DNA of 64,000 nt from Hofstenia miamia (taxonomy: Eukaryota > Xenacoelomorpha > Acoela), in contig SCFE01000002.1 of assembly GCA_004352715.1 (NCBI GenBank), forward strand, positions 4,515,701 through 4,579,700. The letters run 5' to 3'. A program made the position numbers and the translations under genes. The first letter of the stretch is position 1, and every line of letters begins with the position of its first letter. Positions 10,510 through 23,577 of the stretch are shown piece by piece. The notes under the pieces are model-generated. The model did not search any database. It was given only the letters and a program-made list of their open reading frames with translations, and had not been told where the DNA came from.

Positions 10510-11825
10510 TACACCTAGATAAACAAAAAAAACAAAGAAATAAGAGAAATATTTGACAGTGGGCAATGCATCAAATTCCAAACAACTTCAAAAAAATTAA
10601 TTGCAGCGAATAATCGAATGCTACCCAATTTCTTCTAATAAATTGAACAATATGTACAGTATGAGAATTGGAAAACTAAAACCTGCTTTTGCTGCCTAAG
10701 CCCATGAAAAATAGAATTTCTCACCCCTGACAAACTTTGAGGAAGATTTGTTAGCCTCTACTGAGCTTATTCCAAATGAGAGCTTATTATTTATGTTTGC
10801 GTAATAACTACCAGCAAACACTGGACCCCTTAAGAATTGATAAACTGACTTAGAACTTTTGAAATTAAAACTACTCGACAGTGAATCAATGAAAAATATC
10901 ATTAAACTGAGCATCCCTAGAAAAACTTCCTACATCCATAAGAATCGAAAATATTTAGAAAAAGAAGATTTGTTAAAATGAAAACAAAACCCCAATTAAT
11001 AACGCAAAGTCTAGCACTACTCAAACATTTGGAGAATTTTAATATCCTGATACTCGGTAGTACACGGAACATCGATGCGTGATGCGTAACCGAATACCAT
11101 ATCTCCATTAATATCTACTTACAATTGCAATATATTATAGGCTAGGAATTAGAATTCAATGAAATTTCAAATATAGCCAGTAATTTTTTGTTTAAAACAG
11201 GAGTTAGTTCGTAATGAAAAATAATTTAACAATGATTCTTTAACTCAAATAATCTCAGTGAGTTTATCTTTTTAATTCTATAGTGAAAAATAAATTGGCT
11301 TTTGGCAGGGGTTTACTCGAAGGGGTGTTCAGAGGTAGCTCAGTACATCTTGTTAAATTAGATTGGGAATATTATTTTTTGTGAAATTAAAGTTCGTCAA
11401 AATAAATGTAAAAATACTGTACTAAAATATAGAGCACTTCTTGGAAATTTTTTAGGAGTACCATTCCGGATGTTGGTAATACAACGAGAATAAGGGCAAA
11501 TAAGAACTTAGGATATATGAGTATTTCTGCCTAGATTTTCGAGTAGATGGCTTACATTGATAAAAACATTTCAAACTAAAATAATAAATTGGTGGACTTT
11601 AAGATTTAATAAAAATGTTTGTCTTGTTCTAAAATATTTTAATTTTAATGACCTCTGAAAAATCCCAATAATTTTTAGTGAAGAAAATTCATTCAGCCGT
11701 TTGAATTTCAGACACACAGGAAATCAATTTATCACATTTGACATACTAAAAACTGTGGTGGTTATCAAAAACAATATGAGGTACATAACCTCTAAGTATG
11801 TTGGTTATTAACTTGAATGAACTCC
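10510..11825. other. Anonymous AT-rich sequence
   Basis: Minus-strand frames at 10696-10914 and 10917-11108 have no recognisable domain or splice evidence. Nothing else is seen. Confidence 0.4.
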
Positions 11826-12087
11826 TGTTAAAAATATTACCCATGAAAGAATAATGTCTGTTCCAACGTAAAATGAAATCAATTTCTTACTTGCTTTTGA
11901 CTGATAGATCTCATAAAATAATTTATTTGAAATTATGGCGATTATAATGTTATTAGGTTATTATAACCAAGAACGTTGCACAATTTAACTTGGTGGTGGA
12001 GAGACTGGAAATAATTAATTCTGGAAATAACGACTCTTTATTCCTTTAAAAATAGCCACTTTAGAATTCTTAGCACCGGAATTTAGG
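11826..12087. repeat. 262-bp direct duplicate, copy 1 (gap artefact)
   Basis: It is repeated at 12109-12370 with one difference seen (AACGACTC against AAAGACTC). A 21-base N-gap separates the copies exactly. This is the pattern of two overlapping contig ends or haplotypes that were scaffolded without merging. Confidence 0.85.
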
Positions 12088-12108
12088 NNNNNNNNNNNNN
12101 NNNNNNNN
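12088..12108. other. Assembly gap (N)
   Basis: A 21-base gap lies between two copies of the same sequence. Confidence 0.99.
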
Positions 12109-12370
12109 TGTTAAAAATATTACCCATGAAAGAATAATGTCTGTTCCAACGTAAAATGAAATCAATTTCTTACTTGCTTTTGACTGATAGATCTCATAAA
12201 ATAATTTATTTGAAATTATGGCGATTATAATGTTATTAGGTTATTATAACCAAGAACGTTGCACAATTTAACTTGGTGGTGGAGAGACTGGAAATAATTA
12301 ATTCTGGAAATAAAGACTCTTTATTCCTTTAAAAATAGCCACTTTAGAATTCTTAGCACCGGAATTTAGG
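12109..12370. repeat. 262-bp direct duplicate, copy 2 (gap artefact)
   Basis: It is the partner of 11826-12087. It starts at the first base after the gap and ends where the single-copy sequence resumes. Confidence 0.85.
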
Positions 12371-13932
12371 AGTAAATATTTTGTTTTGACTGGCGGTAAG
12401 CTATAAAGTTAGCTCTCAATATAAAAGAGACTAAAATACGATTCCTTTCGAAATGACAACTAAATTCAATGGCTCATCGGGGAATATGAGTTTGGAATCC
12501 ATCTTTGATGATATATATTTTTACTTATCCAATATATTGCAATTCGTTTCACAATATTTAATAAAAATTGAACTAAATACGCGTTGCCAACGTCAACAAA
12601 GTCGCTTTACCGCGTACCGCTATATTTATTTTAGAGGAATTAACAATTGAAGAAATTGGTTTAACCACATAACTAAGCAACCTAAAAATAAAAACTCAGA
12701 CTTTTCAACTAGGTTGTCTTAGTATTAACTTACACCATACACATATCACAACCGGCGAATTAAGACTTTATTGGCATTCTCTGTGCACATACTCCAAGTA
12801 AAGAATTCCACTTTACAAAATCGGTGATGAAAAATAATTTATCTACCCGTTAATTAAATAACATCGCAGTACTAAAAAAACATTAGTAAATAAGAACTGC
12901 GCAAAAATATTTTAACCTTGAGTGAAAATCTTTGAATACGTACTGTTATACTATTGCAAGTATTCTATTATTTCACGAGCCAACAAAAATGATATTGAAT
13001 TGGGTTTTATATAAGTAGTGAATTAGGTATTATTAAATAGGGTAGACAAAGAGTGTTATAACTGATTTCAAAGTACAAAGTATAGCTCTTAAAGTTCAAT
13101 GTTATAATTATATGGCTTGGTGAATTGCAGAGGCATAAAGCAATTGTTGGATTCATAAGTCGAATAAAAACTAACTAAAATATTTAATGAAATAACACAC
13201 ATTGAATATTTGTCAGATAGACATTTGTAAAAAGAATATATATTGATTTTGTAGCCTAAATTAAATAATTGATTTAGGAACTTGAACATATGGCTTTGTT
13301 CAAAGTAGCGCACAATTTTTCCACCACATTTAACTAGAAGTTATTATAAAACTTTGAATTGCGAAAACGTGCAATCCAGTAACTAGAAGTGCATAAATTT
13401 AAACCTGATAGATTTAATCGTTTCATAGGCTTCAAATATGTATGGAATTTGATTTCGTATATTCCCAGTTCTGTTATTACTGAAGCACAAATTATCAAAA
13501 CCACGTTCAACATACTTCATTCAAAATCGAACTCATAGTAATCCATTTATAGATCACACTTGGTGCAAAACTTTTCAACGGAGATTTTTCATTTACAGTC
13601 TAACGAAGTGCAAAAGTAGAAAAGAAATATATCTGTTCATACAACATTACTATGATTCAGAAAAGACATTTATTCGACAGGCTCTTCTGACATCCAAAAA
13701 TGAAAAGATGCCTGACCATTAATTCTGAATTGGTCTGAATCTACAAATGGACATAGTAATGTAGAACAGTTTCCAGCCACAGCCTACATTTATGATATAA
13801 CTATTTTACAAGAAACTGCAAAATTTAGTCACTTTGGGATAAAATAGAACTACGAATTGAGACAAGGTCCTAGAAACAAATCAAGACAGAACATTTAAAA
13901 TAGAAATTCGAAGAGTCAACAAAGATGTCATA

Positions 13933-13953
13933 ATATATATATATATATATATA
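13933..13953. repeat. (TA)n microsatellite
   Basis: Pure alternating TA, about 21 bp. Confidence 0.95.
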
Positions 13954-15470
13954 CTAGAATGTACTGTGAATGCAATAAGATGAATTGAAACTCTAGAGAG
14001 TCATGAGTACTTGCAATTTCATATTCATTTGTTGAAAAAATATTTCAATAATTTCAAACAGCTACAAATTTTATGCTTAAATTTAATGCCTGTGGATAAA
14101 TAAAGGATGGCAATAAAATCCTCATTAAGGAAAAATGTAACAAAGTGCACACTGGTGATCGCAAAACAAAGCTAAACAAGCGACGCCCGTTGCACATGCT
14201 GTTGAAAAGGTCATAAAATTGAAACGAGTGAATGGATAGAAAAATTTACAAAAAACATTTATTACACAGATTAGAGGGTAACTGAGAAAACCTCAAACAA
14301 CTAAAGAATCTGAATATTTAATAAACAGATTTGAAGTAATTATTTGGTGTAATTCCCAACTTCTTATGCACACCCATTAGGCTTTGATATGTCGATGTCA
14401 CACAAGTTTAAAAATAGTCGACAAACTTACTAATGAAGCACAAAACACCATCGCAGAATGCAGTTAAACTTTTTGTAATAATTATAATATTCATTGAAAA
14501 TTTCGATTTTAACAATCACAAAAATTTAAAATTCAGTATTGTCTGGTTGTAATTCAGAGTAGCAAATTATTACTATGAAAATACATGAGTGTTAGTATGA
14601 GGATTCTCATATTGCATACTATGTATAGCCTACGCAATGCACCCTAGTTTAAATGTTTTTGGATATAACGCAGTTCTTTTTAAAAGTTATTTCGTTGTAA
14701 GGTTTTAACAATGGTTGAGTTTAATGAATTTAGTTGGTTCGGAAAATTAGCTCTGAATTAGGTCTGGATTTAAACATTTCATTGAGCTTGATTTGGTTTA
14801 TAGAAATATATAACTAAATTAACAAGGAAGTCAAATTTATAGAATATCATATAGAAATTGAACTTGGAATTCAGTAAAGGTGCGGTAGAACACAAATTCT
14901 TTTGTTAATTCGATTCTTTATTTGGCAAAAAATTACAAGGAAAGTAAACTTGAAAGTTTCTTTGAATTGTAAACTGTATCATCTGCAATGATATTTCTGT
15001 TGGAAATAATCCCTTTGTTGTTTTCTGTGTACATTCAGTCTTACCAAGGCTTTTAGACACAAACAAAATAATAAGGAATGGATATGTATATCATGTTTTA
15101 AGTAAGTGTAATTTAGAATAGAAACCATATTCCATACATGTTTTTAAGCATAATTGCACATTTATCATATAAATCGCATATAAAATAAAAATATATCGTG
15201 CTACCTTATATCTGGTGCTACATACAAGATTTTAAAAAGGCTGACCCCATATATGTTTGAAAGTTTTAGTGCTAAACATAGGAGCATAAGATCAGTAGCT
15301 ATTATATTTCAAATGCATACACTTTTCGCTCACAATATTCTATCATATAAAAAATTATTGGCCGCAAATATGAAAAAATCAGAAAGTAATTTAGCGCCAT
15401 TTTCAAAGGCAATATAAATATATTGATAAAAATATAATTTTTTAAACGAACTCATTACATAATAAAGTCA

Positions 15471-15485
15471 TATATATATATATAT
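15471..15485. repeat. (TA)n microsatellite
   Basis: Pure alternating TA, 15 bp. Confidence 0.9.
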
Positions 15486-18400
15486 GAATTAAAACCCCGG
15501 CAGGTTTGCTTATTCTAACAAATTTAGCTGAAACATGTTTAATCGCCATGGGCATTTTCAGACAATTTGCATACATCGCAGTAATGATCCGCAACATGCA
15601 TTGAATGCAACAGTAATTAGAGAAATTTCTGCTTCCTTTGCATAGTTTTATTTAATAAAGGATAAATATGCATTGTATTTATTTATTGTTTGCGACACAG
15701 TTGGGGTTAAAATTTATTGAATGCAAAACCCCACATTTCCCTCATAAAATGACCTCCAAGTCTGTAACGCATTTGATTGGGTGAAGAAACTTAAATCAAA
15801 TAAAAATATTGAAATAGTAAATAAATTGAATTAAACATATCAATTATTGTTAGCAATAACAAAATATACTTTGTTTATAGGCTGTCGGAAATTGTAAACA
15901 GTTATGAAATTTTTCCAACCACAATTTGGAAATGACACATTTGATGCATTTTAAAAATTTGCTTCCAGCAAATTCTTGTCATCTTATGGATATTGTTGAT
16001 AATATTTTGGGAGACAAAACTTTGTTATCATCAACACAGACAAAGTCAAAAAATACACCACCGCAAACAAATAACAGGAAAAGGCATTTTTCTAAGCGCA
16101 TTGTCAGTATAATGATATTTGAATCAGAAGCATCCCAAATACTAATTGCAAACACATCTGCAATTCTCTGAGTGCACCACAATGCTGAATTTTTTTTGAA
16201 CTTTTCCTATGTTTTTACATTCGAAATGCACTCTAAATTTCTTTTATCTTAAATTGTTCAATTTTTAATTGATTGTGAATTGCTTTTAATTGTTCCAATG
16301 CAAGCTTCTCATTTTCTATAGACAATTATGCTCAATAATATATACAACTGACAATTTATAGCATACATAAAGTGAACAAATCAGCCTTTAAACAAGAAGG
16401 TGCAAACTTGCAAAAGAACAAGCTATATGGATTTTAAGCCCAATTCTAATAGGCATTCTTAAAATCTGTCATGGATTCCTCAACACGTTTTAAAAAACGC
16501 TTCTAACTCACGAAATAAAAAAGCTATTTAACATCTGAAAACAACATGAGAAAGAGAATTGCCTCGTCTTTCTTTTTCATCTTTAAATTCCCACAGCTCA
16601 GCTGAAAACAGTTTGTCTTCAGAAAGCAAAGCTTTTGACGGTAGTTGTTGTCGCCATAGATATTAGACCACAGCATTATCTGAACATTAGGTATGGTAAG
16701 TATTTGACTTTTTTTTACAAACAAATGTTTCCATGTACTTTAGTCACAGGAATAATTCTTAGTACAAAACGTCCTCATTACACGAGCGAACACAACCCCA
16801 TACAAGTGTTTCTATCAAATGCTTTCAAACAGGGCTGAAATGCTTGAAGCAAAATGAAGCTCTTTTGGAGACAAAAATTCTGTAAAATTTAGTTCACAGA
16901 AACAATCGGAATTGATATTTATTTAATTTCACTGCTATTGTATTTTTTCTCACTTTTTCTCATAATTTGTATATTGAGGGTGTCTATGGATACGTTTGTT
17001 ATACGTTCAAAAATGTCAAGACTTGATATGAATTGATTTACTACGACAACTGTACATCTGTGGAATGCGGAGAGCTTAGTACAGCGTAGCTACTACAACT
17101 ACATCATTGTTTGGCGATCGAAGCCCAGGCGAAGAAAATGGCACCCATTAGAGCAAGCAAGTTATCAAAGGTGCAATCTGTTTTTGTTTGATTTTATTTA
17201 ATTTTACATATTTAACCGTATTAAAACGTTGGTAACCACTATAATATTATTCCTGAATTGTTGGTGTTTACTTGAAAGAATCGACAACAGGCGGATGAAA
17301 ACTAATGGTACGCTCTCCTTTGTATTAGTTTTAAACAGGACTTAAGACCATATTAATTACATCACATCAACCCAAAATGAAAGAGCAAACATGGTTCTTT
17401 TAAGAACTTTCCAAAAGTTTTCTGTCAAAATTTAGAAATGTAGAGTCCCCCCTACGTATATATTTAGCATCTCACCCCTGCTTTCAAAGTTTCACAATAG
17501 ACTAGATAAAATTGTTCAAATATGTGGTCAAAGCGGATTGTTACTTTAAGGTAATGCTAGTGGAAATAGGAATAATGAAAAACAAAAAGTAATAAAGACA
17601 GTGATAACAAAAACCTTAACAGAAAACCAATCCAAAAAGGCATTATATATTTTTTCACAAACAACACTACCATAATGTCACAATAAACACATGGAACATA
17701 CCCTAGGCATTACTCAATTCAAAAAATTTCACAAAAATTCTGAAGGTGGCCGCAAGACAGTACGAAACAATTCTAACTGAATGTTCACAATCCATATTGT
17801 ACATTTACTAATATTTTAATCTAACTACTTTGGTTATCATCTACTCTTGCCGATTATGTCCCAGTGTTAAAATTATAAAAGATTCCAAAATGAACGATAA
17901 TTAATCAGAAAAAGATTGTTTCTGACAGCTAGACAAATATTATAATAGCATCAATTTTGTGACGAAATCGATGAAATGCAGATTCAGTTATAAGTTATAC
18001 AATAAAGTCACGGTAGCATTAGAGAAATGGATGCTTCAATACTCAAGTTCAGGTTTAATATCATACACATGAAAAGCATGATATGGAAAAATCTCAATGA
18101 GCTATACATTCTTAATTGTAAACGTGAGATTTTTTGCGTAAAAAGTTGACACTCCACTACTTAATTACGTCGTAAACTCTGATTTCTGACGTAAAGGAAT
18201 GATCTTTCAACAGACGTAATTGCTACTTAGTGTTGGCTTGATTGCTGAAGTGCTCCTTAAGACACAGCGCGATATATCCCGTTACACACTTTCCCACACA
18301 ACTCAATATCTATAAATTTAATGGCAAATTTTCATAGTGTACAACATCTGTGAATCGATTGCATAAAATAAAAGCATGCCTCTTTCCTAAAATTGTTGCA

Positions 18401-21400
18401 AATTTCAGCTAGAAAAAAGAAAATAATAAATAAATAAATGTATCTACAAACTCATTTGAAACAATTATATGTAGGATATAATAACGTTCACTTCTAATTA
18501 GCTATCGCTACGGTTAGTACATCCCCTCCTGGAAACCCTTGTTAAATAACAGATCCTTTCAGATATAACGGTCTGTAAATCTTGCAAATATCAAGATGGA
18601 ATAATCATAATTTAGAATTTCTTAGAGTTCCTTTTCCAAATTTTTCTGTTCAACAAAATATTATTTTTAATTAATTTGATAAATACACTATGAATAAAAG
18701 ATAAAATTTACAAATGTCTAAAATAATTTTAAGAGCATCTATCGACTTTAAGTGTGATGGTTGAGTAGATGTTTGCTTAAAATCTTGCTCGTTTGTCGCA
18801 TTTTATAATTAAACGTTGATTGCATTTTTTCATTTGCAAATTTTGAATCCATCATCAAGAATACGAGGACTATTAAAGTGGCAAAGAGCACAAATTACAT
18901 TAATTTACAGAAGATGGTGAAGACGAAGATATCATCCGGATGACAAAACAACTAGTCAATGTCTCTGGTACAATGGATGGCTGCATTGCCTTGCTGCAAA
19001 ACGATCGCAAAAATATATATGGAAGATACTGTGAGTGGTGGTCATGGAGAAAAATTTTCTAGTCTCTTGCAATGTGCAAGCTTAAAGCAGGATAAACGTG
19101 ACTCAGACGCTGAACAGGATTCTAAAAATGTATCAGGCTCTTTCTAGCTTCACAAAAGTAAAAGATAGCATGTTAAACTATGGGAAGGACAACGAAAAAA
19201 AGAGTCAGGATTTCAAGTTAAACATCAAATGCAAGAGAACTTCAATTATAAATAAACGTTTTATGCCACATACAGTACAAATTTAAAGTAGTGTACACGA
19301 ACATATCCTAGTTTCATATTTGCAATTAGTTGAAATATTTGCAGAAAATCATTTTCGAAATTTATTGATGTAAATTACCAGACATTTGTCTGCCATTCAT
19401 GCATTCACAAAGGCAATTCGTTCTAATATTGCATGCGTATTAAACTTAATGCAAAAGTTAACACTACTGTTAATCTTGCGCATCCTCCTACCTGAAACGA
19501 ACGTGTCGCTTTTAATGTCAGTAATGCGGAAAAAGATTTTGAATTACATCATTTCTTGCAAAAAACCCAATAATCAACGTCCGACTCAATATGACGCGCT
19601 AGTGGTATCTTGGAGATGCTAAGAATGGGTACAATAGCTATATGCATCTGAAACAAAAGGCCAAATTTGTCACTAGTGTGTAGTTTAATCAATTTTTAAA
19701 ACATTTTACAGTCGTCACTTGAAAAGGCCAAAAATAAATTAGGAATTGCGGGTTTTGGGACAAATACGTAATAATTGTAACATTTGCACCGAATTGAATT
19801 CAGCTTTCCAAAGACGTTAGAACTAATTTTTACAGATTTTGATCTTCTTATACAACCGTAGGTATATCTACTGCAAACGTACACCATAATAAATCAAAGG
19901 CATTAAAGTCATGATAAATAGTTATATTTTAATATTAAAAGACATCATAACAAGATCGTTATGGACTTGCTGTGGTGTGAAGATCGGTGTTTCACATGTA
20001 CAACGATATTTTCTCTTCTGAAGATTTTCCAGGGACTCCCACAGCATAGGCACAAGCAAAAGGGGAGGTAATTAAAAAATTTGCCTCAAGGCGAATCTGT
20101 AGATATCAGATAAATGTCCACTAAGAAGTAAACCGCATAAAAGTTTCTATAACTTAGTGATAGACAGTAGCAATCCTCATCCAAAGAAAGAAGAAATATT
20201 TTTTTATTGAATGAGTCTCAATGTTATGCTTTGTTCACGATTCCTTCGTATTCGTTAATTAACTACTGGAAAACGTCTCACACATTTCAGCATTGTCTAC
20301 ATGAGCAATACAGCGACACCGTGACCGCATACAAAAGCAGAACCTATGTTCAAAGGCAAAAACGTTTACAATAGAAATTCCTATAAACAATCACTAGTAA
20401 CAGAAATTATTTATTTCAATTAAGATCTCTTCATGGTTCCAGAATATGTATTTTACGTACTTTATACGGCCTAGAATAACCGCCAATTTTTAATGAACTT
20501 TATAATGTTAATAATAAATTACAAATGCCGAAAACTAAATTTAGTAAACAAAAAACCCAAAATAACAAAATTGAAGCTGGAACTAAACTAAAAAACTAAA
20601 TGTCTTTCTAGAGAGTAGAACTGTGGATTGGTATATTGCATATCATTGTTCATTCGAATTTGAAACAATTTGCATAATGCACGAATTTTACCGAATTTTA
20701 GCAAATTTTATTACTTTCAATTATGGATCCCTTAGCACAGGAAGTATGTACTCATGATATAGGTGTATGGAATATTTGATTTATAGAATAGCTAACATTC
20801 GAAATCAGATTTTAGGACTGCATATAGTTGAAAATGTGTCGACTTTTTAGGATATAAGTGTAGTCAAAGCTCAATTCAATGTACTCATGAAGCTAAAATC
20901 AATTGAAAAACAATATAAAAATTAATGCATAATCGAAGTGAAAACAGGTTGAAGCCCAGTCTGGCCTTGAAAAGCTAATTACAACTCTGTAACTTACAAC
21001 TTAAACAATAACTGTAAATTATTCTGAAAAATGTTCTGTCAATATTGCTAACCGTTCAAAACTGCGTATATTACGATATTTTCTCTAAAAATCATATCAG
21101 ATTAAAAAATTAGAATAAATCCAATTTAGTTTAAAAAATTATTGCAAAGCAGAAGTGGGAGCATTACTATATGATTTTTCAATAAATAGTTTCATATTGC
21201 ATGATAATCATATATAGCATATTTTAAAAAAATCTCATTTAACAAATCCTATTTGTTGGGGCTTCTTCAACATTGTTTATAGCATTAAGTGATAGGGATC
21301 GCCAACAAGAAGTAAAATGCCAACAAAGCTAATATAACAGTAAAATACATCATCACTATCAAACACTCCCTTGAATTAAGAAATACACGAAATTTAAATG

Positions 21401-23274
21401 CGCTAAATATGCTTTCGAAAATGCGCAAAATGAGTGAAGAACCTTCAAAATGTAGTGCATTGCTAGCTTTTATTCAGTCAATACAATCTTAAATTAGTCC
21501 ATATTCATTCTCCATTTAGATCAAATAATTGAATTGACATTTTAAAAAAGGATTTCAAAAAATCTATGCATTGCGTTTAATTAAGTTATCTCAATGCATT
21601 GTCATAGCTTTCAACACTTTATGCAAATTAATAGAGAGACAGGATGCATTAGTCCAAAGTTTTAACGCGTTCAACAGGACATTTTCATTAAAGTACGCCG
21701 ACTCGTCGCCAGCGTAATCTATTGTGAGGGGCCTAGCATTTGTAAAGAAGCAATCAATTTATAAATAGTTACTAAAGAGAGGAATTCATGGTAAACGAAA
21801 GTTTTAAAAATTTGCTAAATGTAACCAAAGAACCCAGAATATGAGAGCGTATTCATGTCACATTTTACTACAATTTTAAAGATATAAAAAAGAAATCGGG
21901 TATTTGATGGTCATCTTCTAATTAGAATCATGCCCGATCAATTAAATTGTGTAAATATAGTACCAGTGCAAATTCTATCGCATTTTTAGCGATCATTATG
22001 CAAGACTTGGCCTAATTAAGAATTTATTCGATATCTTCGCAACGCATAAAAAGCTGCTATTCGACTTATCAGTGCAGACAGTGTTTGAACGTAGAGCCAA
22101 AACAATTAATTTTCTGAACCGGAAAAGCCCAACAAATTCGATATCGTAGAAATATGTACTTTCTTGCAATTGACAAAAATTTCAAAATATTTTGGCTCTC
22201 AATTTCGGAAATCGCAGTGATTCTCTCTACTTCAACAGATCATGTAGTTCGAGTTGAAGTAACTCCTACTCTACATCTAGCTAATACCAAAGATCTGATA
22301 TTCATTATCTAAAGCTAATATATAGAATAATATTGGCAAATTTAAAGATGTTTTTGAAAAATTATGATTGAATATACAAAATATTATTATTCATGTTCCC
22401 TAAATTCGTATGCTGCTTGTGATATTATTAACGACGGGAGGCCTGATAATAAATTCTACGAATGCCAAAATATGTCTGATTGTTTAAATAGAGAAGTAAA
22501 ATATCCGCCACTTAAATTTTTCTAAATTGCCAGAAAGGACAGAATTTTCCTTCTTTTCTGAGCTAAGATTCGAAAACCTCGTGCTTTTAAAGTAGGCTTA
22601 GCATTGTAATATTTTTTAATAGATTTTGCTCCCGACGCATGAGCATCATGATTTTTTTAGCATTTAAAAACATTTTCACTGTGGTATCAGTTCTACTGGA
22701 TAAACAACGCCCCGAAATTCTTTTAGATATTGATGTTGAATAGAATTTGTTCTATACAAGTGTTTTTTTTCTTTAAACAATGAAGAATTATCAAATGCAA
22801 ATGTAAATGTTCCGGTATATACCGCACGTGCAATGGCAACTATGCAGACGAAGTGAACCATTATCGCCTAAACGACATGTTACGCACAGACATTTCAATC
22901 TTTCATATGAATTGGTAATTGATAGTTTTGCTGAAATTAAAACTCATGTTATTGGTCAGTAGGAATTGGAACTGGGTTTGAACCACAAGAATTGGAATTG
23001 AATTTCAATCTCTGGTTACGAATTTGATTCGGCCTAGCCCGGAACTCTCATCCATTAATGACGGGCCTGGAGTACTTACGAAACATTTATTTGATAATCA
23101 AAAGTCCGCAAAAGTCAGAAGTATATTTGAAAACTAACAGGTGCTAATTGAGGAGAGCATCTAACTGTTTGTAAATATTTTAAGTTATATAATGTATACG
23201 GTCAGAAATTTATATTATATTCAATAATTTGCATTTTTCTAAATACAATTCCTAAAAAATTCTATTTTAAGAAA

Positions 23275-23415
23275 ACAGACCACTCAATCACATTCGAATG
23301 CACTATAAGTTATGTAGAACATAATAAATTAACTCAACTTTAATCTAACGTGTGACACTTAACACGCTGTTTCGCTATTAAACGTAATTAATTGTGTGAG
23401 TCATGATAGATGGTT
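23275..23415. repeat. 141-bp direct duplicate, copy 1 (gap artefact)
   Basis: It is identical by eye to 23437-23577 and ends at the 21-base N-gap. The scaffolding explanation is the same as at 12.1 kb. Confidence 0.85.
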
Positions 23416-23436
23416 NNNNNNNNNNNNNNNNNNNNN
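23416..23436. other. Assembly gap (N)
   Basis: A 21-base gap between identical 141-bp segments. Confidence 0.99.
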
Positions 23437-23577
23437 ACAGACCACTCAATCACATTCGAATGCACTATAAGTTATGTAGAACATAATAAATTAACTCAAC
23501 TTTAATCTAACGTGTGACACTTAACACGCTGTTTCGCTATTAAACGTAATTAATTGTGTGAGTCATGATAGATGGTT
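23437..23577. repeat. 141-bp direct duplicate, copy 2 (gap artefact)
   Basis: It is the partner of 23275-23415 and begins at the first base after the gap. Confidence 0.85.

Larger units (their letters stand above)
12371..23274. other. Anonymous AT-rich sequence, 10.9 kb
   Basis: No gene, RNA or element with clear ends was recognised. It contains short TA arrays at 13933-13953 and 15471-15485. Weak frames at 18959-19286 and 19386-19622 could be decayed transposon coding, but I could not assign them. Confidence 0.4.

Noticed and set aside
10696-10914. 72-residue minus-strand frame considered as an exon
   Set aside because: No splice-site pair in a consistent phase and no recognisable domain.
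11826-12370. Tandem duplication as a biological event
   Set aside because: Copy boundaries coincide exactly with the N-gap, as at 23.4 and 46.6 kb, which points to scaffolding.
18959-19622. Short plus-strand frames, one with LLPETN followed by MSVMRK, considered as a hAT C-terminus
   Set aside because: The ERxFS core is missing and neighbouring frames have no transposase motif. The likeness is too weak to call.
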